DNA of 19,734 bases from Bacillota bacterium. GTDB lineage: Bacteria; Bacillota; Clostridia; Acetivibrionales; DSM-1351. The number at the start of each line of letters is the position of its first letter. Positions within the stretch are counted from its first letter, which is position 1. Position numbers and translations under genes: made by a program. Below the pieces are notes generated by a model. It was not told where the DNA came from. It saw only the letters and a list, made by a program, of their open reading frames with translations, and searched no databases. Positions 1 through 7,945 of this stretch are shown piece after piece. The stretch covers positions 1 to 19,734 of the forward strand of contig JAEZUC010000088.1 of the NCBI GenBank assembly GCA_023443515.1, read 5' to 3'.

Positions 1-219
1 ATTTATTGTTAAGGGGATGACACTTCCATTAAGCTGTGTCGGCAGCAGATTATTCTTTTTGTAGCTGTCATAGGTAGTCTGGTCAAAAAACTCCCTGCCG
101 CCATTTTCATATTTTAGTAAAGTATAGCCATTTTCAGCATGTACAACTATATCCGGAAAGCCGGATATAAATATTACAAGACAAAGAATCAAAGAAATTA
201 TTTTTATATATTTATTCAA
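1..219 (-). CDS. Secreted protein of unknown function, 5' part only
   Basis: The first 73 codons of a minus-strand gene are present and the rest lies beyond the left edge. Translation starts at a TTG (217-219): an in-frame TAA sits two codons upstream, and AGAAGG lies about 9 bases before the TTG. The N-terminus (MNKYIKIISLILCLVIF, then SGFPDIVVHA) is a typical signal peptide with probable cleavage after VHA, so the protein is exported. The visible mature part (from ENGYTLLKYENGGREFF) matches no family I recognise. The start is 18 bases past the stop of the SLH gene upstream, so the two genes are probably co-transcribed and both products act at the cell surface. Function unknown. Confidence 0.75.
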   Translation of the reverse strand, partial: MNKYIKIISLILCLVIFISGFPDIVVHAENGYTLLKYENGGREFFDQTTYDSYKKNNLLPTQLNGSVIPLTIN

Positions 220-237
220 AATTTAAACACCTTCTCA

Positions 238-1680
238 TTAATTTAATTTAAGCATTGTATCCTTGGTTATATACCCCTTTGCCCAAACATGAAATGAAAA
301 AACATTACCGCTGTCACCGTTTCCACCAACAACTGAGATTTGTCTACCATTTAGCAAATAAATTTGGTGTTTCCAATCAATATCCTTTAATCCATAACTT
401 AAATATTGGTCATGTATTTTTTTAGCCTGCTCATAATCCTTCCCAAACCATATTTTAAGCAATTCATAGGTGTATTCTTTTAAGTCCTTGTTATACCTGT
501 CGACCTCATAACTTAATATTTCGTAAAGCCAACCGTTGCTGTTATCATATAAACTTTGTTCTTTTCCCTTTGGTATTTGTGTCCTTTGAGTAGCTATACC
601 AATTCCGTTTAAAGGTAAAAATATTCCATGATAATTGTTGTTCATTACTTTTTCAAAATGGTCTTGGCTATCGTAATAATTAATACCAAAATTTTTATGA
701 CCTTCACTGAAAGTAAAATCTATCTTCCCACCCGTTATAAGATTACGGTTTTTATACATTATTTGTGCGGTTTCCCATATCTCCATCATCGGGAACAACC
801 CTTTGTACAAGGTGTATTCCTTGTTTTCATAGAAACCTTCCGCCTCATTGTCATATTCACCATTGTTGGCATTGCTGTTTTTCCATTTAAAACTTTCGCT
901 TGACGACGGTATGCTTTCAACCCTCGTCTTTTCATCCAACAACTTTATTATAACGACGGAGGCTTCGGCCCTTGTAAGAGTTCCCTTGGGATTGAATTTG
1001 TTGTTGCTGCCCGTCATAAGTCCAATACGGTAGCAGTCTATTACATCCTGAAGATATTTACTTGTGATAGTAGGATAATCTGTCATTTTAAGCTTCTGGT
1101 AGCCTGCGTATACATTATCAAAAAAGCCTTTGTCACCTTTGGAAGGATAAGGGTCACTGCCCTTTACAAAATAATCCTTTGGTACGGTTTCATATTTTCC
1201 TATAGTCCTTCTTGCCAAACTCGCTGCCAGTTCACGTGTTATAGGTTTTGTGTAGTCTGCTGTCTCCCCTTGAATCAGGATACCTTCCTTAATAGCTATA
1301 TCGACGAAGGGCTTATAATAAGGCACTCCTTGAGGTACCTCCACGCTATAGCCTATTGCCCTCATGAGCATCAATATGTACTGCCCTCCCAAAAGCTTGT
1401 CGTCGGGGCCAAAACTTCCGTCAGGATATCCCGATATTACTTCCAGTGCTGATATTTTTGTTATGTAATTTTTGCCCCAGTGATTTTTAATATCCGGAAA
1501 TTTAGCCAATTCAGTATCCAGGTTTGTTTGTGTCAGTCCATTATATTTGTCAACCAAGGGCTGCATCCGCATTGCTGTGGTTGTACTACCTGGTATATTA
1601 GCATTTTCAGCTGTTACCGGCAAAGCTACTGATAATATAAGTGCTGAAACTGTTATTGCACATAAAAGTTTTTTCAACAT
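238..1680 (-). CDS. S-layer homology (SLH) domain surface protein
   Basis: A 480-residue exported protein. The reading frame stays open up to 1791, but ATG 1680 is the likely start: AAAGGAG lies about 10 bases upstream and a signal peptide follows at once (MLKKLLCAITVSALILSVA, cleavage near VTA-EN at residue 24). Three SLH-type units follow: about 61-110 (FPDIKNHW, then SGYPDGSFGPDDKL), 119-162 (degenerate, with KPITRELAASLARR) and 200-252 (GLMTGSNNKFNPKGTLTRAEA). SLH triplets normally bind pyruvylated secondary cell-wall polymer, so the protein is probably anchored to the wall by its N-terminus. The C-terminal ~225 residues are rich in aromatic and charged residues and I do not recognise them; this part presumably carries the specific function. 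A promoter at 1917-1944 gives a leader of about 230 nt. The following gene starts 18 bases downstream. Confidence 0.9.
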   Translation of the reverse strand: MLKKLLCAITVSALILSVALPVTAENANIPGSTTTAMRMQPLVDKYNGLTQTNLDTELAKFPDIKNHWGKNYITKISALEVISGYPDGSFGPDDKLLGGQYILMLMRAIGYSVEVPQGVPYYKPFVDIAIKEGILIQGETADYTKPITRELAASLARRTIGKYETVPKDYFVKGSDPYPSKGDKGFFDNVYAGYQKLKMTDYPTITSKYLQDVIDCYRIGLMTGSNNKFNPKGTLTRAEASVVIIKLLDEKTRVESIPSSSESFKWKNSNANNGEYDNEAEGFYENKEYTLYKGLFPMMEIWETAQIMYKNRNLITGGKIDFTFSEGHKNFGINYYDSQDHFEKVMNNNYHGIFLPLNGIGIATQRTQIPKGKEQSLYDNSNGWLYEILSYEVDRYNKDLKEYTYELLKIWFGKDYEQAKKIHDQYLSYGLKDIDWKHQIYLLNGRQISVVGGNGDSGNVFSFHVWAKGYITKDTMLKLN

Positions 1681-1916
1681 ACTTACTATTCTCCTTTTTA
1701 AATTAACATAATTGTTTTTGAAATGTTTAGGTTTGAATTGTTTTGAATTTGGAACATTTCCAGTGTGACAAGTACACAAGTTTAGTCCCATATGCTATAT
1801 GCTTACAGGTGACTACGATTCCCTTGATTGACTTAGATGCTAATAACTATAGCATAATTGAATAAATATGAAAAATTAAGTTGATTGATACTCATGATGT
1901 GAAACTTCTGATTTTT

Positions 1917-1944
1917 ATTATATCATTGCTGAGATGGGTGTCAA
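1917..1944 (-). promoter_or_regulatory. Sigma-A type promoter of SLH gene, shared-spacer type
   Basis: A perfect -35 TTGACA (1939-1944) and a perfect -10 TATAAT (1917-1922) are separated by 16 bp. The spacer contains CATCTCAGCA, which is repeated in the TCS2 promoter at 8782-8809. An A-rich tract lies just upstream of the -35. The transcription start is expected near 1910. Confidence 0.8.
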
Positions 1945-1980
1945 TATTTTTTCTTGAATAATTTTCCTAAATCAGAAAAT

Positions 1981-2022
1981 GGTAAGAAGCTATCTGCAAT
2001 TTACTTGAGATAGCCTCCTACC
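1981..2022 (-). terminator. Terminator of the acyl-CoA ligase gene
   Basis: Arms 1981-1995 and 2008-2022 form a 15-bp stem on the minus-strand RNA, with two G-U pairs and a 12-nt loop. A moderately U-rich tail (ATTTTCTGATTT) follows. It lies 26 bp past the stop codon. Confidence 0.75.
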
Positions 2023-2048
2023 ATAACATGTTTGCTTATATTCTTGTA

Positions 2049-3782
2049 TTATTCTACTTGAGCAAGACCTTCTTTTTGTTGTTCTTCCACATATCTCTTG
2101 ATTTTATGTGTAGTTGTTCTAAGAAATTCATTTTCTCTTAGAGAGAATTCTTTTATATGTTTGTAAAGTGGCATTTTGCCATTTACTGTTTTAACAATGT
2201 TCTTAAAAATTTTCGTCAGCTCATCTTTTGATATATTCATTGCATTTAACTTGTCAGAGATTGCTTCTACATTGGGCAGAATCTGGGCGCAAACAACGGT
2301 ATCTCCGGAATTTTCATCATACTTGCCCCAAACATAAGATTCCCTTACAAATGGGTCTGAATTTATATAGTTTTCAACTTCTTCAGGAAAAATCTTTTTA
2401 CCGTTTTTAGTTACAATAACGTTTTTAAGCCTGCCTGTTATATATAAAAAGCCCTTGCGGTCCATATATCCGAGATCTCCCGTATAGAACCAACCATCAG
2501 ACAAACATTTTTGGGTAGCTTTTTCGTTACGGTAATAACCCAACATTACATTTTTACCTTTGACTAATATTTCTCCAATCCCGCTTTTATCCGGTTCCAA
2601 AATTTTAATTTCTACGCCGGGAATAGCTCTTCCGCATGAGTTATCTTTAAAGCTTTTATCTCTGTTACCGGCTACCAGAGGTGAACATTCCGTTAATCCA
2701 TAACCTTGCAGAACCTTTATCCCAATTCGTCTGAAAAACCTTGAAACCTCAGGTTTAATCGGGGCAGCACCAACAATAATCAGCCTCATTTCTCCGCCAA
2801 AGTTATCATGTATTTCTTTAAATAATTTTTTGCCAAGGTTTATTTTAAAAATTGACAAAATGGTTACCAAAAATAAAGCAAACTTAAATTTGATTTTAAC
2901 CGCCCTGCTTTTATTAACTTTATCTTGTATTTTTTTATATACATTTTCCAGTAGCAAAGGTACTGTAATCATTATAGTAGGTTTAACCTTTTTAAAATTC
3001 TTTGTGATATTTCTTAATCCGTCATTGAAGGCTATAGCAGCACCGTTATATATAAATAATAAAAACCCTAACGAACATTCATATGTGTGATGCAATGGCA
3101 ATATAGATAAAGACTTGTCATCATTTTCAACTCGAACAGTAGTGCACACTCCCATTATATCAGAGCAAATATTTTGATGTGAAAGCATAACCCCTTTTGC
3201 TATATCTGTGGTACCAGAAGTAAAAATCAAAATCCTCGCAGCTTCCGGATCAATTTTCACGGAAGAAAAGCTTTTGTCACCGGCTTCTACAAATCGCTTT
3301 CCATCTTCTAGCAAAGCTTGAAATGAAAGTATTCCATCCTCATTTGTTTGAGAATCCATATCAATAAAAATTTTAACAGTAGTAAAAGTTGATTTTAGCA
3401 ATTTAATTTGATCTCGGTATTTTCCTGAAAAAATTATAGTGGTAGCTTCAGACCTTTCAAGAAGATTTGTAATTTCATTTGAAGGAAGTTCCTTATCTAA
3501 AGGTACAACAGTTCCTACACCGTTTACTGTTGATAAATATGATACACACCATTCATACCGGTTCTCTCCCAAAATGGCAACAGAAGAACCGCTTAGGCCT
3601 AGTTTAAGTAATGCAGTACCCAAATACTCTACATCATTTCCAAACTGTTTATAGCTTATTTTGCTATAACTATCACCTTTATTCTTAATTAAAAATGCAT
3701 TCTTATCACTATATAAAGTGCAGCTTTGTGTTAATAAATCCTTTAAATCATTTATTGTACGAACTTGATAAAATTTCTCCAT
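2049..3782 (-). CDS. AMP-forming long-chain acyl-CoA ligase / AMP-binding enzyme
   Basis: A 577-residue member of the ANL (acyl-adenylate-forming) superfamily. Visible motifs in order: P-loop IFTSGTTDIAKG (187-197), substrate/adenylate motif YGLTECSP (361-368), WFYTGDLG (431-438), hinge/ribose motif YITGRLKN (447-454), and C-terminal THKIKR with the probable catalytic lysine K560. The length and the hydrophobic insert at about 298-320 are like bacterial fatty-acyl-CoA ligases, which activate a carboxylic acid with ATP and CoA. The substrate cannot be read from sequence. The usual glycine after TSGTT is replaced by aspartate (TSGTTD), a departure from the family consensus. ATG 3782 has AAAGGGG 9 bases upstream. 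The gene lies 104 bp behind the TCS1 kinase with no clear terminator between, so transcription from the TCS1 operon is possible. It ends at a terminator (1981-2022). Confidence 0.88.
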   Translation of the reverse strand: MEKFYQVRTINDLKDLLTQSCTLYSDKNAFLIKNKGDSYSKISYKQFGNDVEYLGTALLKLGLSGSSVAILGENRYEWCVSYLSTVNGVGTVVPLDKELPSNEITNLLERSEATTIIFSGKYRDQIKLLKSTFTTVKIFIDMDSQTNEDGILSFQALLEDGKRFVEAGDKSFSSVKIDPEAARILIFTSGTTDIAKGVMLSHQNICSDIMGVCTTVRVENDDKSLSILPLHHTYECSLGFLLFIYNGAAIAFNDGLRNITKNFKKVKPTIMITVPLLLENVYKKIQDKVNKSRAVKIKFKFALFLVTILSIFKINLGKKLFKEIHDNFGGEMRLIIVGAAPIKPEVSRFFRRIGIKVLQGYGLTECSPLVAGNRDKSFKDNSCGRAIPGVEIKILEPDKSGIGEILVKGKNVMLGYYRNEKATQKCLSDGWFYTGDLGYMDRKGFLYITGRLKNVIVTKNGKKIFPEEVENYINSDPFVRESYVWGKYDENSGDTVVCAQILPNVEAISDKLNAMNISKDELTKIFKNIVKTVNGKMPLYKHIKEFSLRENEFLRTTTHKIKRYVEEQQKEGLAQVE

Positions 3783-3886
3783 CTAGAATTCCCCTTTGAG
3801 TAATTTGGCAGTTATGCTACAGGTGCATTAGTCCAGATTAATTTTATCAAAATAAATTCAACTAATTATCAACTTTGTGTTTTATT

Positions 3887-4921
3887 TTAAAATAAATTAA
3901 ATGAAATCATTACAGAGGTTCCGATGCCTTTCTCACTTTCTATTGTAACAGTACCTTCACACAATTCCACAATTCTCTTTACCAGAGCAAGACCAAGACC
4001 ATTTCCTTTCACATGGTGTGAACGTTCTCCTTGATAGAATTTATCAAAAGCATGTTTGCTTACTTCGTTATCCATTCCGATTCCGTTATCTTTTATAGTA
4101 ATATATACTTTTTTGCCATTTGTCAGACAGTCAATTGTCAGTACTCCATTATAATTTGAAAATTTGATTGCATTTTCGATAACATTACTCCAAACCTGTG
4201 TAAGAAGTGACGGGTTTCCGTAAAACATAACCCTTTCTAAATTTAAATCAATTGAAAGATTCTTTTCCTCCCATTTACTCTCATAGCTTAAAAGGACACG
4301 TCTTATCTGTTCATCCAGTAGAAAGTGTTCCTTTTGTAAAACAATTTCCTGGTTTTCAAGTCGTGATAAAGAAAGAATGTTTTGGGTAAGTTTTGATAAT
4401 CTTGCTGTGTTTTCCAATATATATTTAATATACTTTTGTTCCTCTTCCCTTGTTAAAGTTTCATCCTGTAATAAAGTTGCGTAACCCTCAATTGCAGAAA
4501 GTGGAGTTTTAAATTCATGTGATACGTTACTTACAAAATCATTTCTCAAAGTTTCGGTATTTGACAGTTCCTTAACCATTATGTTAAAATTCTCAGCTAT
4601 TTGTTTAACTTCTTTAGCTATACTTTTTTCTTCCAGCCTTACGGAAAAATCCCCCATAGCCACTTTTTTAGCTGCATCATTTATTTTTAGTATTGGACGA
4701 AGCATTTTACTTGAAACATACGAAGAAATGATGGTTCCAACAGCGATGCACATAAGTGCAATAAATGAAGAAGATGTCAACGCTCCTGTGATCGGATCAA
4801 AGCTGAACTTCAATAGTATATATATAATTACAAATGTAAGTGCCATAGATGTAGTCATAATAATTGCCATAATAAGTGCAAATATACGGGATATAGTAAA
4901 TTTTTCATTATTAAATATCAT
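3887..4921 (-). CDS. TCS1 sensor histidine kinase, minimal extracellular loop
   Basis: 344 residues. Two membrane segments (about 13-37 and 51-70) are joined by a loop of only about a dozen residues, followed by a HAMP-like linker (about 68-120). The HisKA domain carries the phospho-accepting H135 in SNVSHEFKTP. The ATPase domain shows the N box (NVIENAIKFSN, about 247-256), the G1 box DNGIGMD (278-284) and the G2 box GNGLGLA (306-312). The enzyme should autophosphorylate and pass phosphate to the response regulator encoded just upstream. With no extracytoplasmic sensor domain, it probably senses within or at the membrane, or through an accessory protein; this is inference. The ATG overlaps the regulator's TGA by 4 bases (ATGA), indicating translational coupling. 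The stop codon lies inside an AT-only palindrome (3881-3896). Confidence 0.93.
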   Translation of the reverse strand: MIFNNEKFTISRIFALIMAIIMTTSMALTFVIIYILLKFSFDPITGALTSSSFIALMCIAVGTIISSYVSSKMLRPILKINDAAKKVAMGDFSVRLEEKSIAKEVKQIAENFNIMVKELSNTETLRNDFVSNVSHEFKTPLSAIEGYATLLQDETLTREEEQKYIKYILENTARLSKLTQNILSLSRLENQEIVLQKEHFLLDEQIRRVLLSYESKWEEKNLSIDLNLERVMFYGNPSLLTQVWSNVIENAIKFSNYNGVLTIDCLTNGKKVYITIKDNGIGMDNEVSKHAFDKFYQGERSHHVKGNGLGLALVKRIVELCEGTVTIESEKGIGTSVMISFNLF

Positions 4922-5589
4922 GACTTTACCGCCTTATATCCTAAACCTCGAATAGTTTTAATTTCAAACTGAGTATTATCCTTAAAACGCTCTCTTAATC
5001 TGCTAATATGAACATCCAGTGTATGAGGATCACTTTCAGTGTCAACACCCCAGATTTCGTCCATGAGCTGCTGTTTTGTAAAAGCCTTGTTGGGATTAGA
5101 TAGCAACTTAAAAAGAATATAAAATTCCTTCTGTGGCAGAAGCATATTTTCCCCGTTGATATATACAGTTAAATCGTCATATGTTAATACCATATCTCCA
5201 AAAATCAGTTTTCTTTCATTAACAATCTGTGCTCTTCTAAGCAAAGCATTAACACGTAGAATCATTTCATTTACATTTACAGGCTTTATCATGTAATCAT
5301 CAGTGCCTGCACGAAACCCATTCTTCATGTCTTCAAAGGTATCTTTTGCCGTAATCATAAGTACCGGCATATTATATCCATTGTCCCGTAAACTTTTCAC
5401 AAATTCATATCCATCCATATTTGGCATCATAATATCTGATATAACCAGGTCAATATATTGTTTTTCAATTATATCCCAAGCTTCGAGGCCGTCATTTGCC
5501 ACAAAATAAGAATAACCGTGTTTGGCTAAAACAGTGCAAAACAACGTACTTAAGGATTGATCATCTTCAACTACTAATATACTAAACAT
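4918..5589 (-). CDS. TCS1 OmpR/PhoB-family response regulator
   Basis: 223 residues from ATG 5589. The open frame continues to 5646, but MFSILVVEDD is the family N-terminus and AAAGGT lies about 8 bases before this ATG. The receiver domain (1-115) has acidic residues E8/D9/D10, phospho-acceptor D52 (VISDIMMPNMDG), T80 and K102 (DYMIKP). A winged-helix DNA-binding domain fills about 130-222 (LLPQKEFYILFKLLSNP near its start, GLGYKAV at the end). It is the partner of the kinase gene it overlaps by 4 bp. A perfect inverted repeat sits 36 bp upstream (5625-5640) and could be an autoregulatory operator. Targets are unknown; the downstream acyl-CoA ligase is the nearest candidate. Confidence 0.93.
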   Translation of the reverse strand: MFSILVVEDDQSLSTLFCTVLAKHGYSYFVANDGLEAWDIIEKQYIDLVISDIMMPNMDGYEFVKSLRDNGYNMPVLMITAKDTFEDMKNGFRAGTDDYMIKPVNVNEMILRVNALLRRAQIVNERKLIFGDMVLTYDDLTVYINGENMLLPQKEFYILFKLLSNPNKAFTKQQLMDEIWGVDTESDPHTLDVHISRLRERFKDNTQFEIKTIRGLGYKAVKS

Positions 5590-5624
5590 TTTTTTTACCT
5601 TTCTTTCTTGTATCTCAATATCAA

Positions 5625-5640
5625 TATACTTAAAAGTATA
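5625..5640 (-). promoter_or_regulatory. Inverted repeat at TCS1 promoter region
   Basis: Perfect 7-bp arms (TATACTT / AAGTATA, 5625-5631 and 5634-5640) around 2 central bases, 36 bp upstream of the response-regulator start. TATACT within it could serve as a -10, so a protein bound here could control the operon. AT-rich sequence makes chance occurrence possible. Confidence 0.35.
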
Positions 5641-5717
5641 ACACATAAAGTATTTTTAAAAGATTCTCTATATATCATTATTACTAAAAAGTAAGATTGA
5701 CTGCAGAAAATTAGAAG

Positions 5718-5757
5718 GGCATATCAAGTACACCCTCTGTCGGGTACTTGATATGCC
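5718..5757 (-). terminator. Terminator of the lipoprotein gene
   Basis: A perfect 14-bp stem (5718-5731 with 5744-5757) has a 12-nt loop. On the minus strand it is followed by CTTCTAATTTTCTG. It lies 19 bp past the stop of the lipoprotein gene and separates it from TCS1. Confidence 0.85.
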
Positions 5758-5776
5758 TGATTGACAGTTTGTATAT

Positions 5777-6448
5777 TTAGTCCAGAAGCTTACTAATTAG
5801 AATATTTTCAATCTTATTATTTTTAATATGAAAATTCATAACATCAACATAATTTACCGGCTCATATCGAAAATCATCCTGTTTTTGGTCTCCGTCACCT
5901 CCGAGTAAAGTCCCTTCAGGATATGCTTCTTTAAGCTTATCAAGACTATCACCAACTTTGATATTTCTAACTGTAGAATATTTTGAGTCGGTTATTTTTA
6001 TATTAAATATGTGAAAATCCTTTCCCTCGGCTGTTTTAATAGCTTTAATTTCAAGTCCCGGAAATTTGTACTGTTTCTCAGTGAAGCCAATAAGAGTATC
6101 CATATTTAGTCCATCATCCTTGGAATAAGTGTGAGACTTCTTTTCTACTGCTTTCCCCAAAATACCTTCAAGCTTTTCATCATCAACGATATCCGAAATA
6201 GCAATTGTTTTTCCGTTGTAGCTAAAAGCCAATTCTTTAAGAATAACATTTCCGTCCTTCTGAATTGTACCTTCTTTTATCACTTTGCCTGAAGACCCGG
6301 TGTTGTTACCGGTTGAAGTACTGGTTGATTTATCTTCGGTGGGGTTTGTTTTAGAGGACTCAACCCGATTATCATTACATCCGGCCATAATCGTTACACT
6401 AAGTACCAGAATCATTATTACTGCAAATCCTTTTTTCAATATTTTCAT
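5777..6448 (-). CDS. Predicted lipoprotein of unknown function downstream of TCS2
   Basis: 223 residues. The N-terminus MKILKKGFAVIMILVLSVTI is a lipoprotein signal peptide ending in the lipobox MAGC with lipidated C24. A Ser/Thr/Asn-rich spacer (about 25-58) would extend the protein from the membrane. The rest (about 60-223) is a soluble domain I do not recognise. It has an alternating strand/helix look and a segment NIKVGDSLDKLKEAYPEG that resembles the start of small BamE-like folds; this is a weak impression. ATG 6448 is preceded by GGAGG. It lies 99 bp behind the TCS2 kinase but has its own promoter with TACAAT repeats (6493-6544), so it may be a target or accessory component of TCS2. 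A strong terminator follows. Confidence 0.8.
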   Translation of the reverse strand: MKILKKGFAVIMILVLSVTIMAGCNDNRVESSKTNPTEDKSTSTSTGNNTGSSGKVIKEGTIQKDGNVILKELAFSYNGKTIAISDIVDDEKLEGILGKAVEKKSHTYSKDDGLNMDTLIGFTEKQYKFPGLEIKAIKTAEGKDFHIFNIKITDSKYSTVRNIKVGDSLDKLKEAYPEGTLLGGDGDQKQDDFRYEPVNYVDVMNFHIKNNKIENILISKLLD

Positions 6449-6492
6449 TGTTTTATACCTCCGTAATTTATTTTTATTTAACTTATGAGGTA

Positions 6493-6544
6493 ATTATAGT
6501 TTAACACTTTATTATTGTAATAACAGAATTGTATCATTATTGTA
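6493..6544 (-). promoter_or_regulatory. Promoter with TACAAT repeats before the lipoprotein gene
   Basis: A -10 TATAAT (6493-6498) and -35-like ATTACA (6516-6521) are 17 bp apart. TACAAT occurs three times on the minus strand (6514-6519, 6528-6533, 6539-6544). The two distal copies are 11 bp apart, one helical turn, as in direct-repeat sites of OmpR/PhoB-type regulators. The TCS2 regulator is the obvious candidate, by inference. Confidence 0.55.
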
Positions 6545-6547
6545 ACA

Positions 6548-7945
6548 TTATGCTGAGGGTATAAGCATTGTGACTGTAGTTCCAACACCAAGTTCACTCT
6601 CAATAAACAACTGCCCGTTAAATTTTTGTATGATCTCTTTACATATTGAAAGTCCCAAACCTGAACCACTTGCAATGGGTGAATTTTGTGCCCTGTAAAA
6701 TCTCTCCTGCACCATTTCGATTTCACTTTTTGCGATCCCAATACCTTGATCGCTTATTTTTACAACTGAATTATTATCTTTTGTAAAAGTTTCCACAATA
6801 ATCTGACTTTTAGGATTCGAGTATTTTATAGCATTCTCTATAACATTGGCGATTGCATGAGACATCAGGGTTTTGTTCACACTGACGATAACTTCCTCTT
6901 TCAAGTTAATTACTAAAGCAATATCTTTCTTTTCAGCTTTTGGCTTGAACTCTTGAGCAACTGTATTAGTTAATTCAGATAAATCTGTCCTCTCAGTGTT
7001 AAGCTCCTGTGTAGCTCTGTCAAACCTGGATAGCATCAATAACTCATTTATAAGATTTGTAAGCCGGTCTGATTCATTCAAAAGATGATAATACACTTTC
7101 TTTAATTCCTCATTCTCATTTTCTCCCTCAAATAAATATTGAGAAAAGCCACGGATTGCAGCAAGGGGTGTCTTTAATTCATGTGATACATTTGAAATAA
7201 ATTGCTTTTGATATTGAATATAATCCTTCAATTGAATTCCCATCTGATTTAACCCTGCTGCAAGCATCCCAAGTTCATCCTTCCTATTCAACTGCACCTT
7301 CTCAAACTGTTGTTTAGAAAATTTTTCTGTTGCTCCAAGAAGGTATTTTATCGGTTTAGTTGTTTTACTTGAGATGTACAAACTTGAGAAAGTTACCAGT
7401 ACAATAAACCCTGCTGCACCAATTAACAAAATATATCTGATTTTATTCATGATATCGTAAAAGTAAGAGATATTTTCAACAAGCTCGAAAACATAGACAT
7501 TCTGGTAATATTTATCCTGAATAGGTATTGAAAAATATATCAAGTTTTTATCTGTGACGGTATAAGAATAATTCCCCTGCAATGCATTTTTAATGTTTTC
7601 TTTAAAGATCAAAGGTGTTGCATCATTAATTATTATTCCGTTTGCAGCAAAACCCAGTAGTTTTAGATTATTGTCATAAATTCTTACTTCTTTCCCTGAT
7701 GACTTTAATGCTTCCAAGGCACTTTTTGTAATATCAGACTGCTGAGTAGTAGCTGCAAATTTATCATGCCTGGTTAATATTTCAACAAATGATAACTCGC
7801 ACATATCGGCCTTTTCCATCATTTGTTTTTCAATGGTCACAAAGCTGAAATAATCTATTGCCTTATTTACAGAAATAATTATTATTGTAAAAGATAATAC
7901 AGACAAAAATAAAAAATTCAAAAGCAGTTTGGTTGAAAACTTCAA
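6548..7945 (-). CDS. TCS2 sensor histidine kinase
   Basis: 465 residues. TM1 is at about 8-27, an extracytoplasmic sensor domain of roughly 140 residues lies at 30-168, and TM2 is at about 170-190. HAMP follows at 191-243, then HisKA with H255 in SNVSHELKTP and the ATPase domain with NVIENAIKYSN, SDQGIGI and GSGLGLS. The domain order is that of WalK/PhoR-like kinases, and the sensor domain is PAS-like in size, so it probably binds an external ligand (inference). The start is a TTG (7943-7945) that overlaps the regulator's TGA (TTGA), with GGAGG 9 bases upstream inside the regulator's last codons. The kinase should phosphorylate the response regulator encoded immediately upstream. Confidence 0.93.
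   Translation of the reverse strand: MKFSTKLLLNFLFLSVLSFTIIIISVNKAIDYFSFVTIEKQMMEKADMCELSFVEILTRHDKFAATTQQSDITKSALEALKSSGKEVRIYDNNLKLLGFAANGIIINDATPLIFKENIKNALQGNYSYTVTDKNLIYFSIPIQDKYYQNVYVFELVENISYFYDIMNKIRYILLIGAAGFIVLVTFSSLYISSKTTKPIKYLLGATEKFSKQQFEKVQLNRKDELGMLAAGLNQMGIQLKDYIQYQKQFISNVSHELKTPLAAIRGFSQYLFEGENENEELKKVYYHLLNESDRLTNLINELLMLSRFDRATQELNTERTDLSELTNTVAQEFKPKAEKKDIALVINLKEEVIVSVNKTLMSHAIANVIENAIKYSNPKSQIIVETFTKDNNSVVKISDQGIGIAKSEIEMVQERFYRAQNSPIASGSGLGLSICKEIIQKFNGQLFIESELGVGTTVTMLIPSA

Larger units (their letters stand above)
1681..2048. other. Intergenic leader of SLH gene plus terminator of the ligase gene
   Basis: This gene-less stretch holds, in minus-strand order, the terminator of the acyl-CoA ligase gene (1981-2022), a strong sigma-A type promoter (1917-1944) and an mRNA leader of about 230 nt. 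The leader contains a small perfect hairpin (arms 1837-1842 and 1850-1855). I compared it by eye with c-di-GMP riboswitches and T-boxes and saw no convincing match. Confidence 0.6.

Noticed and set aside
1764..1778. TGTGACAAGTACACA in the SLH leader, similar to the CRP-like operators
   Set aside because: The second half-site is ACACA instead of TCACA, only 11 of 15 positions match, and it lies downstream of the promoter, not at the -40 position.
1681..1791. N-terminal extension of the SLH protein to ATG 1791
   Set aside because: It has no ribosome site and would bury the signal peptide 37 residues inside the protein.
6478..6741. 87-codon minus-strand frame overlapping the TCS2 kinase
   Set aside because: It is out of frame with the intact kinase ATPase domain, and the sequence is low-complexity read-through without a start signal.
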